From the NCBI GenBank assembly GCA_947498595.1, contig CANMKX010000020.1:1-64000 (forward strand): 64,000 nt of DNA. Direction: 5' to 3'. The first letter of the stretch is position 1, and the number at the start of each line of letters is the position of its first letter. This document shows, piece after piece, positions 16,040 through 25,339 of the stretch. The notes beneath the pieces are model-generated. The model worked only from the letters and a program-made list of their open reading frames with translations. It was not told where the DNA came from and did no database searches. The translations under genes were made by a program, and so were the position numbers. Origin of the DNA: an uncultured Aquimarina sp. (GTDB lineage: Bacteria; Bacteroidota; Bacteroidia; Flavobacteriales; Flavobacteriaceae).

Positions 16040-17035
16040 ATGAAAGAAAATCTAAAATATGCTGTAATTGGTGGTGGTAGTTGGGCAACGGCTATTGTAA
16101 AAATGCTTAGCGAAAACCTAAAAGAAATAGGATGGTATATGCGTAGTGAATATGCTATCGAGCATATCAAAAGGCAAGAGCACAATCCTAGCTATTTAAG
16201 TTCTGTAGAATTTAATACAGATCAATTAAGGTTGAGTAGTGATATTAATGAAATTATAGAATATGCAGATTATATCATATTCGCAATCCCATCTGCTTTT
16301 TTATATACTGAATTACAAAAGTTAACCGTTTCGTTAGAAAATAAAGTGATTTTTTCGGCTATAAAAGGTATTGTTCCAGAAACAAGTCTTATTGTTGGTG
16401 AGCATTTTAATCAAGAATATAATATTCCTTTTGAAAACATAGGAGTTATTACTGGCCCTTGTCATGCAGAAGAAGTTGCCTTAGAAAGATTATCATATCT
16501 AACTATTGCTTGTAGAGATGCCGATAAAGCAGAAACTATGGCTAAAAATCTAGCCAGTGAGTATATCAGTTGTAAAATAAGCGACGATATAATTGGTACC
16601 GAATATGCTGCTATGTTAAAAAACATATACTCGATTGCTGCAGGAATTGCACATGGCCTTGGCTATGGAGATAATTTCCAAAGTGTATTAATGAGTAATG
16701 CTATTCGAGAAATGAAACGTTTTATCAAAAAGGTGCATAAAATGAAACGTAATATTAATAATTCTGCTTATTTAGGAGATTTATTAGTTACTGGTTATTC
16801 TGTTTTCTCTCGAAATCGTATGTTTGGTAATATGATTGGTAAAGGCTATACAGTAAAAAGTGCGCAAATGGAGATGAGTATGGTTGCTGAAGGTTACTAT
16901 GCTACTAAAAGTGCTTTTTTATTAAATGAAGTTAATGGAGCAAAAACACCTATCATCAACGCTGTATATGCTGTTCTTTATGAGAATAAAAATCCTAAAA
17001 AAGTATTTAAAAAACTAACAGAAAAATTAGATTAA
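16040..17035 (+). CDS. gpsA: Glycerol-3-phosphate dehydrogenase [NAD(P)+]
   Basis: A 331-residue cytoplasmic enzyme that reduces dihydroxyacetone phosphate to sn-glycerol 3-phosphate for phospholipid synthesis. The Rossmann nucleotide motif GGGSWATA is at residues 11-18, SAIKG places the conserved Lys109, ITGPCHAEE is at 137-145 and the catalytic Lys194 is in AAMLKNIYSIAAG. Length and motif order are typical. A -7-like box TACTTTTG (15872-15879) lies about 160 bp upstream. The SnoaL-like gene follows 32 bp later on the same strand and may be cotranscribed. Confidence 0.95.
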   Translation: MKENLKYAVIGGGSWATAIVKMLSENLKEIGWYMRSEYAIEHIKRQEHNPSYLSSVEFNTDQLRLSSDINEIIEYADYIIFAIPSAFLYTELQKLTVSLENKVIFSAIKGIVPETSLIVGEHFNQEYNIPFENIGVITGPCHAEEVALERLSYLTIACRDADKAETMAKNLASEYISCKISDDIIGTEYAAMLKNIYSIAAGIAHGLGYGDNFQSVLMSNAIREMKRFIKKVHKMKRNINNSAYLGDLLVTGYSVFSRNRMFGNMIGKGYTVKSAQMEMSMVAEGYYATKSAFLLNEVNGAKTPIINAVYAVLYENKNPKKVFKKLTEKLD

Positions 17036-17067
17036 TATAAAAAAACACCCTATCAAAACTCGTTTCT

Positions 17068-17517
17068 ATGAAAGATTTAATTACAACTTTTTATACTGGT
17101 TTAAGCGAATTAGACCCTGATAAAATGATTTCTTGTTATCACAAAGAAATGAGTTTTGAAGATCCTGGCTTTGGAAAACTAGATTATGATGATGCTTCAA
17201 AAATGTGGCGTATGATTTGTAAAAATGCTACTGATTTTAAATTAGAGTTTTCTCAAGTAATTGCTAAAGAAGATCAAGGTTCTGCTCATTGGGAGGCATG
17301 GTACACATTTAGCCAAACAGGAAGGCCTGTTCATAATATTATTGATGCTACTTTTGAATTTAAAGATGGTAAAATCATCAAACATGTAGATTCGTTTAAC
17401 TTACACCGTTGGGCTTCTCAAGCTATGGGATGGAAAGGTAGTTTGCTTGGTGGCACTAATTTTTTCAAGAAGAAATTACATCAAAAAACTAGAAAAATGC
17501 TAGAGCGTTTTCATTAA
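17068..17517 (+). CDS. SnoaL-like (NTF2 superfamily) protein
   Basis: A 149-residue small alpha+beta barrel protein with no signal peptide. The NTF2/SnoaL pattern is visible: an N-terminal helix FYTGLSELDPDKMISCYH, then FEDPGFGKL, an AHWEAWYTFSQTGRPVHN strand pair and the FKDGKIIKHVDSFNLHRW block. Members range from isomerases to binding proteins, so the substrate cannot be named. It lies just downstream of gpsA and its end overlaps the convergent dprA end by four bases. Confidence 0.8.
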   Translation: MKDLITTFYTGLSELDPDKMISCYHKEMSFEDPGFGKLDYDDASKMWRMICKNATDFKLEFSQVIAKEDQGSAHWEAWYTFSQTGRPVHNIIDATFEFKDGKIIKHVDSFNLHRWASQAMGWKGSLLGGTNFFKKKLHQKTRKMLERFH

Positions 17518-18626
17518 ATTGCTTCAAATAGCTTACCTGGTAATGGTTTAATAATTCCTTTTAATTCCATAGTAAGCAGCAATGTTGCCATTTTATGTGT
17601 AGGCATTTTATTTTCTATTGCAATAATATCTAGTGTGTTTTTCCCTTTATTGATGAGGTAATCATAAACTTGTTGTTCTATAGGCTCTAGTTCTACAAAT
17701 AATTGTTTTTGTACTACAGTTTCTTTTTGTTTATGTAGATCCCAATTCAAAATATATAATAAATCAGCTACACTTGTTAGCATGTGAGCTTGCTGTGTTT
17801 TTATAAGCATATTACATCCTTTGCTAAGACTATCTGTAGTTCTCCCTGGTACTGCAAAAACTTCTCTATTATATGAATTCGCAATTTGTGCAGTTACTAA
17901 AGATCCTCCTTTCTCTGCACTTTCTATTACAATGGTTGCTTCGCTTAAACCTGCTATTATTCTATTTCTTCCTAAAAAATTCTTTCTATCAAAAGTATCG
18001 GTGCTCCAAAAATCAGTAAAAAAACCACCATTTTCTTCAATTGCTTCAACATATTTAGAATGTACTTTAGGGTAAATTTGATTCAACCCATGTGCCAAGC
18101 ATCCTATAGTTTGTAAGTCATTTTCGTTAGCCGCTCGTTGAGCGGTAATATCTATACCATATGCAAATCCAGAAACGATAATTGGATTCAATGGTTTAAT
18201 TGTCTCAATTAAGTTCTCGCAAAATTGGATTCCATATGAGGTTGCCTTTCTTGTTCCCACAATACTAATAACCCTTGGGTTATTTAAATTAATAGCTCCT
18301 TTTCCGAACAACACAACAGGGCTATCATAGCAATGTTTTAGTTTTTCTGGATATGCTTCTTCGTCATAAATATAATTTTGAATTTTATGGGTTTCGATGA
18401 ACATTAATTCTTTTTCTGCTTGGATTTTATATATCGGATTTTGTAATTCTTTAATTTTTGAGGTTCCAATTCCATCAATTTTTAATAATCTATTCTTTTT
18501 TTCTTTTAAAACTCCCGATGCACTTCCAACTTCTCTAATCAATTTTTTGATAGAGCTATCACCTAAATTTGGAATTTTTTTCAATGTTAACATCGAAATT
18601 AGTTTCTCTTCTCTACTCATAAACAA
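17514..18626 (-). CDS. dprA: DNA processing protein DprA
   Basis: A 370-residue protein that loads RecA on incoming single-stranded DNA during natural transformation. An N-terminal helix-hairpin-helix region (RLLKIDGIGTSKI) precedes the Rossmann-like DprA core: ISIVGTRKATSYG (about 116-128), SGFAYGIDITAQRAA (about 154-168), FLGRNRIIAGLSEATIVIES and GSLVTAQIANSYNREVFAVPG. The C-terminal about 60 residues form the DprA winged helix (LDIIAIENKMPTHKMATLLLTMELKG). Full length and intact. Confidence 0.95.
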   Translation of the reverse strand: MFMSREEKLISMLTLKKIPNLGDSSIKKLIREVGSASGVLKEKKNRLLKIDGIGTSKIKELQNPIYKIQAEKELMFIETHKIQNYIYDEEAYPEKLKHCYDSPVVLFGKGAINLNNPRVISIVGTRKATSYGIQFCENLIETIKPLNPIIVSGFAYGIDITAQRAANENDLQTIGCLAHGLNQIYPKVHSKYVEAIEENGGFFTDFWSTDTFDRKNFLGRNRIIAGLSEATIVIESAEKGGSLVTAQIANSYNREVFAVPGRTTDSLSKGCNMLIKTQQAHMLTSVADLLYILNWDLHKQKETVVQKQLFVELEPIEQQVYDYLINKGKNTLDIIAIENKMPTHKMATLLLTMELKGIIKPLPGKLFEAI

Positions 18627-18712
18627 CTATATACCAATACAAGTAACAATATTTTTATGAGTATGTTGATAAAATCATTAATTTTAACTTAAACAGGGTT
18701 TTAATTTTTATG

Positions 18713-18720
18713 TATCTTTG
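18713..18720 (+). promoter_or_regulatory. -7 promoter box of the HU-SPOR gene
   Basis: TATCTTTG fits TAnnTTTG and ends 5 nt before the ATG at 18726, which predicts an almost leaderless message. The -33 TTG is not clear. Confidence 0.45.
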
Positions 18721-18725
18721 TTACG

Positions 18726-19697
18726 ATGAAAACAGCTCACTACATAAGCGAACTTTTATATAGATATGAATGTGTAATCATTCCTGGTTTTGGTGCATTT
18801 TTGACACAACGTCAATCAGCTAAAATCAATGAAACTACGCATGCTTTTCAACCACCTAAAAAATTGATTTCTTTTAACAATCAATTGCAAAACAATGATG
18901 GTTTACTTGCTAATTATATTGCGATGGCTGAAAAGATCACTTATACAGCTGCTGTTTCTCAAATTCAACAATTTGTAATTAGTACTACTGCTAAATTACA
19001 AAATGGAGAACATGTTCAATTTAATGCTATTGGAAGTTTTTATTATTCCGAAGAAAGTACATTATGTTTTGAACCATCAGACAAGCATAATTTCCTAACA
19101 GAGGCTTTTGGATTAAATTCGTTTGTATCTCCCGCAGTAAAACGAGAAGTATACAAAGAAAAAGTTGTTGCATTAGAAGAAAAAGCTCCTATTGCTTTCA
19201 CTCCTGAAAAACGTAATCAGCGTCCATACCTTAAATATGCTGCTGCAGCTATTGTGACTATTGGTTTGTCTGGATTATGGAGCATGAATAATTCTGTAAA
19301 AGAAACTCAAAATCAAGAACTAGTTTCATCAATTCAATTACAAGAGACACAGCAGAAAGAAATTCAAGAAGCAACTTTTGATATTCTATCACCTTTGCCT
19401 CCTGCTATTCTTAATCTTACACTAGTTAATCAAGATGACCAAATTGACGAAAATGAAGTCCTTGATTTAAATTATCATATTGTTGCTGGTGCTTATAGAA
19501 TAGAAAAAAATGCTAATAAAAAAATAAAGCGATTAAAGGCTCAAGGTTATAATGCTCATATTATTGGGGTGAATCAGTATGGTTTACACCAAGTAGTATA
19601 TAATAGTTATGCTACTAGAAATGAAGCTGATAATGCTTTGCAGAACATTAGAGAAAATACAGATCAAGGTGCTTGGTTGTTAATTCAAGATTTATAA
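18726..19697 (+). CDS. CCDC81-type HU domain protein with SPOR domain
   Basis: A 323-residue protein. Residues 1 to about 135 match the prokaryotic CCDC81-type HU-fold pair (ISELLYRYECVIIPGFGAF ... FNAIGSFYY). A single membrane helix follows at about 168-190 (YLKYAAAAIVTIGLSGLW). The C-terminal about 80 residues are a SPOR domain (YHIVAGAYRIEKNANKKIKR ... LHQVVYNSYATRNEA). This predicts a cytoplasmic HU-like head and a periplasmic SPOR domain that binds denuded glycan at division sites. It may link the nucleoid to septal peptidoglycan; that link is inference. It diverges from dprA. Confidence 0.85.
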   Translation: MKTAHYISELLYRYECVIIPGFGAFLTQRQSAKINETTHAFQPPKKLISFNNQLQNNDGLLANYIAMAEKITYTAAVSQIQQFVISTTAKLQNGEHVQFNAIGSFYYSEESTLCFEPSDKHNFLTEAFGLNSFVSPAVKREVYKEKVVALEEKAPIAFTPEKRNQRPYLKYAAAAIVTIGLSGLWSMNNSVKETQNQELVSSIQLQETQQKEIQEATFDILSPLPPAILNLTLVNQDDQIDENEVLDLNYHIVAGAYRIEKNANKKIKRLKAQGYNAHIIGVNQYGLHQVVYNSYATRNEADNALQNIRENTDQGAWLLIQDL

Positions 19698-19836
19698 ATC
19701 TTTATTTTTCTGACATATTCTTTTACTATTTAGAAGATATGTTCTCGTTCATTATGTGTCCGTCTTATTTTTTTATTAAAATTTTGCGCCTTTCTTAATT
19801 CGTGATTATTAGCACTTATCCTTACTAATTCCTACC

Positions 19837-19844
19837 TATCTTTG
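19837..19844 (+). promoter_or_regulatory. -7 promoter box of the thioesterase gene
   Basis: TATCTTTG fits TAnnTTTG, 16 nt before the ATG at 19861; predicted leader of about 11 nt. Confidence 0.5.
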
Positions 19845-19860
19845 CAGAAAACAATGAAGT

Positions 19861-20376
19861 ATGGAAGAAATTAGACATCCAAAAGATTCTCACACTATAT
19901 TAACTGATTTAGTATTACCTGGAGAAACAAATCCTTTAAATAATCTTTTTGGAGGAGAACTACTAGCTCGTATGGATAGAGCTGCTGGAATCTCTGCTGG
20001 AAGACACTCAAGACGTATTGTTGTAACTGCTTCTGTTAATCATGTAGCATTTAATCGTAGTATCCTTTTAGGTAGTGTTGTTACCATTGAAGCTAAAGTT
20101 TCAAGAGCTTTTAACACTTCTATGGAGGTTATTCTTGATGTGTGGACTGAAGACCGTCAAACCGGCTTAAAAACGAAAGCAAATGAAGCTATTTACACTT
20201 TTGTTGCAGTAGATGAAACTGGTAGTCCTGTACGTATTCCTAAACTTACCCCTGAAACGGAATTAGAAAAACAACGTTATGATGCTGCTTTGCGTCGTAA
20301 GCAACTGAGTTTAGTATTAGCTGGAAAAATGAAACCAAATGATGCTACTGAATTAAAAGCATTATTTACATCTTAA
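19861..20376 (+). CDS. Hotdog-fold acyl-CoA thioesterase
   Basis: A 171-residue cytoplasmic hotdog enzyme of the YciA/Acot type that hydrolyses acyl-CoA. The family signature is clear: LVLPGETNPLNNLFGGELLARMDRAAG holds the N..FGG..L..MD motif with the catalytic Asn/Asp, then TASVNHVAFNRSI and the antiparallel strands GSVVTIEAKVSRAFNTSMEV. The chain-length preference cannot be read from the sequence. A strong terminator shared with the convergent EnvC-like gene follows. Confidence 0.9.
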   Translation: MEEIRHPKDSHTILTDLVLPGETNPLNNLFGGELLARMDRAAGISAGRHSRRIVVTASVNHVAFNRSILLGSVVTIEAKVSRAFNTSMEVILDVWTEDRQTGLKTKANEAIYTFVAVDETGSPVRIPKLTPETELEKQRYDAALRRKQLSLVLAGKMKPNDATELKALFTS

Positions 20377-20386
20377 AACATATAAA

Positions 20387-20410
20387 AAAAGCGCTAAAAT
20401 TAGCGCTTTT
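20387..20410. terminator. Bidirectional terminator
   Basis: A 10-bp inverted repeat AAAAGCGCTA/TAGCGCTTTT (20387-20396 with 20401-20410) with a 4-nt loop, flanked by A and T runs, between the convergent thioesterase and EnvC-like genes. Confidence 0.9.
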
Positions 20411-20412
20411 TA

Positions 20413-21657
20413 TTATTTTTTATAAATCCAGTGTTGTGGATTTAATTTTTTAGCATCTCGATATATCAAGAATTTCATTGTTGCTCTACCCGTACTAGAA
20501 TTAGTTCTTACTGATCCCAGAACTTGTTTTGTAGTAACTTTCTGCCCTTCTCTTACTTTTATATCATCAAGATTATAATATGTCGTAATATAATTACCAT
20601 GTCTGATTTGAACAAAGCGCCCTCCTCCTTTTGGCTTATGGACTCCTAAAACTTCTCCTTCAAAAACTGCTCTTACTTTTTCACCGGTTCTAGTTTCCAT
20701 TTGGATCCCATTACTATTTATTTTTATATGAGGTAACGTTGGATGTGCTTGCTTTCCAAATCTTTTAATAATTCTACCATTCTCAACTGGCCAAGGTAAT
20801 TTCCCTTTATTATCTGTAAAGTTATCTGCTAAATCTTTGGCTTCTTTGGTTAATGCAAATGTAGTTTTCGATCCTTTTTTAGCAACTTTTTTACCAGCTT
20901 TCTTATTCGCTTTATTCGCCTTTACAATCGCAGCTTTAATTAATTTTTCAATAGCTCTATCTATAGCATCGGCTTGCTGTTCTTTTTTACGAATTTGCGC
21001 TGTATAAACACCTTCTTTCTTTCGAATAGACTTCATCAAGTCTTCTTGCTGCTTTCGTTCTGATTCAAGTCGATTTTGAGCCTCTCTATTATCAACGATT
21101 AGGCGTTGTTTATCTTTTTTCTGAATTATTAAATCTTGATTCAGTTTCTGTAGAACTTCTGTTCGCTCTTGAATCAAGATAGCTTGTTCTTTTCTATACT
21201 TATTATACTGTTTAATATATTGTAACCTCTTATAAGCTTGAACAAAATCTGAAGATGATAACAAAAACATAATTCTACTTTGCTGCGATTTACTTTTATA
21301 TGATTTCACAATCATTTTAGCATAATCTTCTTTAAAGTTTTTTAATTGTGTACGGTTTTTGTCAATCTTCTTTAAATTCCCATTAATTTCTCGTGTCAAT
21401 AAATTAATTTGCTGATTACTAACTTTTACAAAGTTTTCTCGCATATTAATCTGCGAATTCAATCCTAAAACTTCATCTAATACAGAACGTTCTTTTACTT
21501 TATTATCTACTCGAAGCTTGTTAATCTCTTCTATTTCTTGTCGTATACGTTGACGTTGTTCTTCTAATTCTTTTTGTTTATTACTTTGCGCAATACTAGT
21601 TACACTTAATAATAATAACAGAATAGTTATGAGATATGATACTTTAAATAATTTCAT
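20413..21657 (-). CDS. EnvC-like murein hydrolase activator (degenerate LytM)
   Basis: A 414-residue periplasmic protein: signal peptide (about 1-23), a long coiled coil (about 24-255), a Lys/Ala-rich linker and a C-terminal LytM/M23 domain (about 300-414). The metal-site residues of active M23 peptidases are missing: the HxGxD position reads NSNGIQM, the Tyr-x-His position reads TYYNLDD and HLHFE reads MKFLIY. It should therefore act like EnvC, activating an amidase during cell separation. It overlaps the upstream DUF4292 gene by four bases and is the last gene of the envelope operon starting at 27340. Confidence 0.9.
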   Translation of the reverse strand: MKLFKVSYLITILLLLLSVTSIAQSNKQKELEEQRQRIRQEIEEINKLRVDNKVKERSVLDEVLGLNSQINMRENFVKVSNQQINLLTREINGNLKKIDKNRTQLKNFKEDYAKMIVKSYKSKSQQSRIMFLLSSSDFVQAYKRLQYIKQYNKYRKEQAILIQERTEVLQKLNQDLIIQKKDKQRLIVDNREAQNRLESERKQQEDLMKSIRKKEGVYTAQIRKKEQQADAIDRAIEKLIKAAIVKANKANKKAGKKVAKKGSKTTFALTKEAKDLADNFTDNKGKLPWPVENGRIIKRFGKQAHPTLPHIKINSNGIQMETRTGEKVRAVFEGEVLGVHKPKGGGRFVQIRHGNYITTYYNLDDIKVREGQKVTTKQVLGSVRTNSSTGRATMKFLIYRDAKKLNPQHWIYKK

Positions 21658-22430
21658 TCTATAATTACTTCTTTGAATCCAGCTGGGATTTTAAACGGAA
21701 AACTTACTCTTGCATTATAATCAACAGATCTATAATCCATTTCAATCAATGTTCTTTTCTCTTTTTGAGTTCCTTCAATTCTGATAGCTTTAGGAAATTT
21801 TTGTTTTTCAACCTCCTGATATTCTGTATATTTCACACTTACTTTACTGTCCTCTTGAGCTTGTTTCAATTGTTCACCAACCATTTTAAATGTAATTGGA
21901 TCTATTGTGAAAAGTCTATCAAACAATGCTAATTCTTTTTTAGGAGAAAGCAAATATCCTCTTTCATTAATTGCAGCCTCATAAGGTTCTGATTTCAAAT
22001 CATAAAGAGCTTCTCCTAACAACAAATTTTGAATTTTCTGAAAATCTAATTCAGTACCTATCCAATCACTTATCATTTCGAAATTTCCGTCAAAATATGT
22101 CTTATTTACTTTTAAATAATACTGGACTTTACTAGGTGTAATTTTAGCTTTTGCAACAGTAATCCCTAAAAATTTTGCACTTAACCATATCACACTATCC
22201 TTTTTAATCCTCAAGGTAACACTCGAATTATATGACTGTTCATCATCATTATATCGAACACTTAATTTGGCATTTATAGTTTCGAAATCAAAGCTATTAT
22301 CATAATGATGTGCAATTATTTTGTTTGCACTCATCTTTTTAATTTTAACTGTATTTATGTTTTTTGTCCCTTTACAAGCTTGGAATATTAAAACAACTAC
22401 TAATGTTATTAAATATAGCGTTCTTTTCAT
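21654..22430 (-). CDS. DUF4292 family lipoprotein
   Basis: A 258-residue lipoprotein with lipobox LIFQAC (Cys19). The mature part is the DUF4292 fold, a LolA/LolB-like half barrel: INAKLSVRYNDDEQSYNSSV, then KDSVIWLSAKFLGITVAKAKIT and YFDGNFEMI. It probably handles lipoproteins or lipids on the periplasmic face; this is inference from the fold. Translationally coupled to the EnvC-like gene (overlap 21654-21657) and preceded by a TPR gene 7 bp away. Confidence 0.85.
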   Translation of the reverse strand: MKRTLYLITLVVVLIFQACKGTKNINTVKIKKMSANKIIAHHYDNSFDFETINAKLSVRYNDDEQSYNSSVTLRIKKDSVIWLSAKFLGITVAKAKITPSKVQYYLKVNKTYFDGNFEMISDWIGTELDFQKIQNLLLGEALYDLKSEPYEAAINERGYLLSPKKELALFDRLFTIDPITFKMVGEQLKQAQEDSKVSVKYTEYQEVEKQKFPKAIRIEGTQKEKRTLIEMDYRSVDYNARVSFPFKIPAGFKEVIIE

Positions 22431-22437
22431 TACAACA

Positions 22438-23817
22438 TTATAATTTACTCTTTAACTGCTTTGACTTTTCTAAATATCTTGAAGATTTATTTTCATCTCC
22501 TAACAATAAATAGGCTTCTCCTATTTGTTTATAAAAATCGGATTCCATTTTTACATCATCTATAATATAATCTACACCTGTTGTCAATGTTTCAATAGCA
22601 TCTTCTGGTTTTTTTAAATGATTTAATGCAATCCCATTAGCCAAATACAATAATGGTTGTGTCGGATACAATTCTAACCCCAATTTTACACCTTCACTTG
22701 CTTTTTCAAAACGTTTTAAATCCAATTGTAACAAAACGATTTTTTTCAATGCATTAAAATCTGAAACACTATTTAGTAAATCTCTTTCGTAATAATTAAG
22801 GGCTAATTTTTTCTCTCCTTTATCAAAATAATAGTTACCAATTCGAGTATACACATCGTGATTTTCTTCTTGCTTAGCATACCTAATAATTATCGTAAAA
22901 AAATCTTTTTCATATGATGGGTGTTTATTCAAAAAAAGCATAAAGTCATTAATCACTTTATCCTTTGAAGCTGCATCAATAGTAGAATTTATTATTCTTT
23001 TCATAGAATTCATTGCTTCAGAAACTTCACCTTTATCTAAATAAATTTTATACAAGGCTAAATGTGCCAAATGAGATTTAGGCTTAACTCTTAATAAACG
23101 CTCAGCTGTTTCTTTTATTTTTTCTACTTTATTCTTGTTACTATAAACATAAATCAAATTAAGATAATGTTGCTCTTCTAACGGTTGACTTTTTATCTTA
23201 CTTTCGAGATAATCGATTTGATTTACTGATTTTGATTTGCTTGTTCTTGCTAGAATTGTTTTTCTAAGTCGATTACGATATCCATCTTTACCATAGCGAT
23301 CTTCAAGCTCATCAAGTGATTTTAATGCTTTTTCATATTGTTGAGTAATTAAATATAAACTAGCTAATTGTTCTTTATACATTTCATCAAACAATGCCAA
23401 TTTCTCGACAACTATTACAGCTTCAGGATATTTTTTTAATTGATAATATACTTCATATAGTCCTTCTAATGCATATTTTCTAGTTGGATCACTTGCTATT
23501 ACCTTTTTAAAATTAACCTCTGCCTCATCATATTTTTTCAAAGACAATTGGTTCTTAGCCAATTCATAATACAAATAAACTGGCATAGCATCAATTTCGA
23601 TACATTTATTTAATGCTTCAATAGCTTTATCGTAATTCTGTATTCCTTTTTGCTTTAAAGCTTCAAAAAAGTATTCTTGAAAATTATCTGAGACATTTCC
23701 TAGGTCATCTATATTGATTTCTTGTTTTGGTTCAATTTCTTGTGCACTTACTTCTTTCCCTAAACATAAGAGAATCATTAATGTTGTAAATAGATAACAA
23801 CTAGGTTTTAATATCAT
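22438..23817 (-). CDS. Periplasmic TPR protein
   Basis: A 459-residue protein with a signal peptide (about 1-25, ending VSAQE) followed by about ten tetratricopeptide repeats spanning most of the chain (for example YLYYELAKNQLSLKKYDEAE and LYLANGIALNHLKKPEDAIE). No catalytic domain. It lies in the conserved Bacteroidota string sugar nucleotidyltransferase, TPR, DUF4292, EnvC-like, so a scaffolding role in envelope assembly is likely. Confidence 0.85.
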   Translation of the reverse strand: MILKPSCYLFTTLMILLCLGKEVSAQEIEPKQEINIDDLGNVSDNFQEYFFEALKQKGIQNYDKAIEALNKCIEIDAMPVYLYYELAKNQLSLKKYDEAEVNFKKVIASDPTRKYALEGLYEVYYQLKKYPEAVIVVEKLALFDEMYKEQLASLYLITQQYEKALKSLDELEDRYGKDGYRNRLRKTILARTSKSKSVNQIDYLESKIKSQPLEEQHYLNLIYVYSNKNKVEKIKETAERLLRVKPKSHLAHLALYKIYLDKGEVSEAMNSMKRIINSTIDAASKDKVINDFMLFLNKHPSYEKDFFTIIIRYAKQEENHDVYTRIGNYYFDKGEKKLALNYYERDLLNSVSDFNALKKIVLLQLDLKRFEKASEGVKLGLELYPTQPLLYLANGIALNHLKKPEDAIETLTTGVDYIIDDVKMESDFYKQIGEAYLLLGDENKSSRYLEKSKQLKSKL

Positions 23818-23828
23818 TTTTTTATCCT

Positions 23829-24845
23829 TTATTCGAGTATAGAATAATCTCCTATACTAATAGCTGTAAATTTCCCATCATATTTTACATGATTACCAAT
23901 CATTGCATTATCTAAGGTAGCATTTTTTATGATAGATTTAGTCTGTACTAAACTATTTTTAATTACCACGTTATCTAGCACACAATCGTCTCCTATAGAC
24001 ACATTAGGTCCAATTGTTGTGTTTTTCAAAACAACATTCTCTCCAATATAGCAAGGTTCTATAATTGTACTTCCTTCATTAATTACCGTATTACTAATCA
24101 ACTGTTCTTTATCAGCATTCAAGAAGCCTAACATTCTTGTATTAGTTTCTACTGTTACATTTTTATTACCACAGTCCATCCATTCGTCAACTTTTCCTGT
24201 AACAAACTTTTTTCCATCAGCCATCATGCGTTTTATACCATCATTAATTTGATATTCTCCTCCATTAATAATATCATTATCTAAAACATATTGCAGCTCA
24301 TTTTTAAGAACAGCTACGTCTTTAAAATAATAAATACCTATCACCGCAAGGTCAGAGACAAATTCTTCAGGTTTTTCAACCAATTCTACAATCTCTTTAT
24401 TTTCATTAAGTTTAACAACTCCATAAGCTTCTGGCTTATCAACTTGTTTTACCCAAATCACAGAATCAGCATCTTTATCTAGGTTGAAATCTGCTCTTAT
24501 TAATGTATCTGCATATGCAATTACAGCAGGTCCTGATAAAGATTCTTTTGCACACATAATTGCATGTCCAGTTCCTAATGGTTCATCTTGTCTATAAATA
24601 GTTCCTTTTGCTCCTAATTCTTCTGCTAACTTTTTTAGGCTATCAACTACATCATCTCCAAAAAAAGCTGGATCTCCTAATATAAATGCAATTTCGTCTA
24701 TTGGCTCTCCTAATACTTTTACGATATCCGAAACCAACCTATGTACAATTGGCTTACCTACTACTGGTATTAATGGTTTAGGAACAGTTAATGTATGTGG
24801 GCGAAGTCTAGATCCTCTCCCAGCCATTGGTACTATAATTTTCAT
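23829..24845 (-). CDS. Sugar-1-phosphate nucleotidyltransferase
   Basis: A 338-residue enzyme that transfers a nucleotide to a sugar 1-phosphate. The N-terminal Rossmann-like domain starts with IIVPMAGRGSRLRPHTLTVP and the catalytic lysine segment PKPLIPVVGKP. Further motifs are GTGHAIMCA, VIAYADT (metal Asp) and VEKPEEF. The C-terminal about 80 residues carry left-handed beta-helix hexapeptides (IIEPCYIGENVVLKNTTIG). It resembles glucose-1-phosphate thymidylyl/uridylyltransferases and GlmU-type enzymes; the exact sugar and nucleotide cannot be fixed. It lies between dut and the TPR gene in the operon. Confidence 0.88.
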   Translation of the reverse strand: MKIIVPMAGRGSRLRPHTLTVPKPLIPVVGKPIVHRLVSDIVKVLGEPIDEIAFILGDPAFFGDDVVDSLKKLAEELGAKGTIYRQDEPLGTGHAIMCAKESLSGPAVIAYADTLIRADFNLDKDADSVIWVKQVDKPEAYGVVKLNENKEIVELVEKPEEFVSDLAVIGIYYFKDVAVLKNELQYVLDNDIINGGEYQINDGIKRMMADGKKFVTGKVDEWMDCGNKNVTVETNTRMLGFLNADKEQLISNTVINEGSTIIEPCYIGENVVLKNTTIGPNVSIGDDCVLDNVVIKNSLVQTKSIIKNATLDNAMIGNHVKYDGKFTAISIGDYSILE

Positions 24846-24891
24846 TTTTTTTAGATATTAAATCACTTAAAAAGTGTTTTGATTGATTTTA

Positions 24892-25326
24892 TTATTTAAC
24901 TCCTGTGCTTCCAAATCCACCATCTCCTCTGGTAGTTTCTGACAAGTTTTTTACTTCATTCCATGTTGCTCTTTCATGCTTTGAAATAACCATTTGAGCT
25001 ATGCGTTCACCGTTTTCAATCACGAACTCATTTTCTGATAGGTTTATTAAAATAACACCTATCTCTCCTCTATAATCAGCATCTATCGTTCCTGGTGCAT
25101 TTAAAACTGTAATCCCTTTTTTTGCAGCTAATCCACTTCGAGGTCGTACTTGTGCTTCGTATCCTATAGGTAATTCTATAAACAATCCTGTTTTCACGAT
25201 TATTCTAGCTAGTGGCTTAAGCACTATAGATTCTTCAATACTAGCTCTTAAATCCATCCCAGCAGATGCTATCGTTTCATAGTTAGGAAGTTCGTGCCCT
25301 GATTTATTAATAATATTAATCTGCAT
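24892..25326 (-). CDS. dut: dUTP diphosphatase
   Basis: A 144-residue trimeric dUTPase that converts dUTP to dUMP and keeps uracil out of DNA. All five family motifs are present: [45 protein letters not shown] and the C-terminal arm [10 protein letters not shown]. Length is typical. It sits between the flippase and nucleotidyltransferase genes, a common flavobacterial arrangement. Confidence 0.97.
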   Translation of the reverse strand: MQINIINKSGHELPNYETIASAGMDLRASIEESIVLKPLARIIVKTGLFIELPIGYEAQVRPRSGLAAKKGITVLNAPGTIDADYRGEIGVILINLSENEFVIENGERIAQMVISKHERATWNEVKNLSETTRGDGGFGSTGVK

Positions 25327-25339
25327 ATTCTATATTCTA

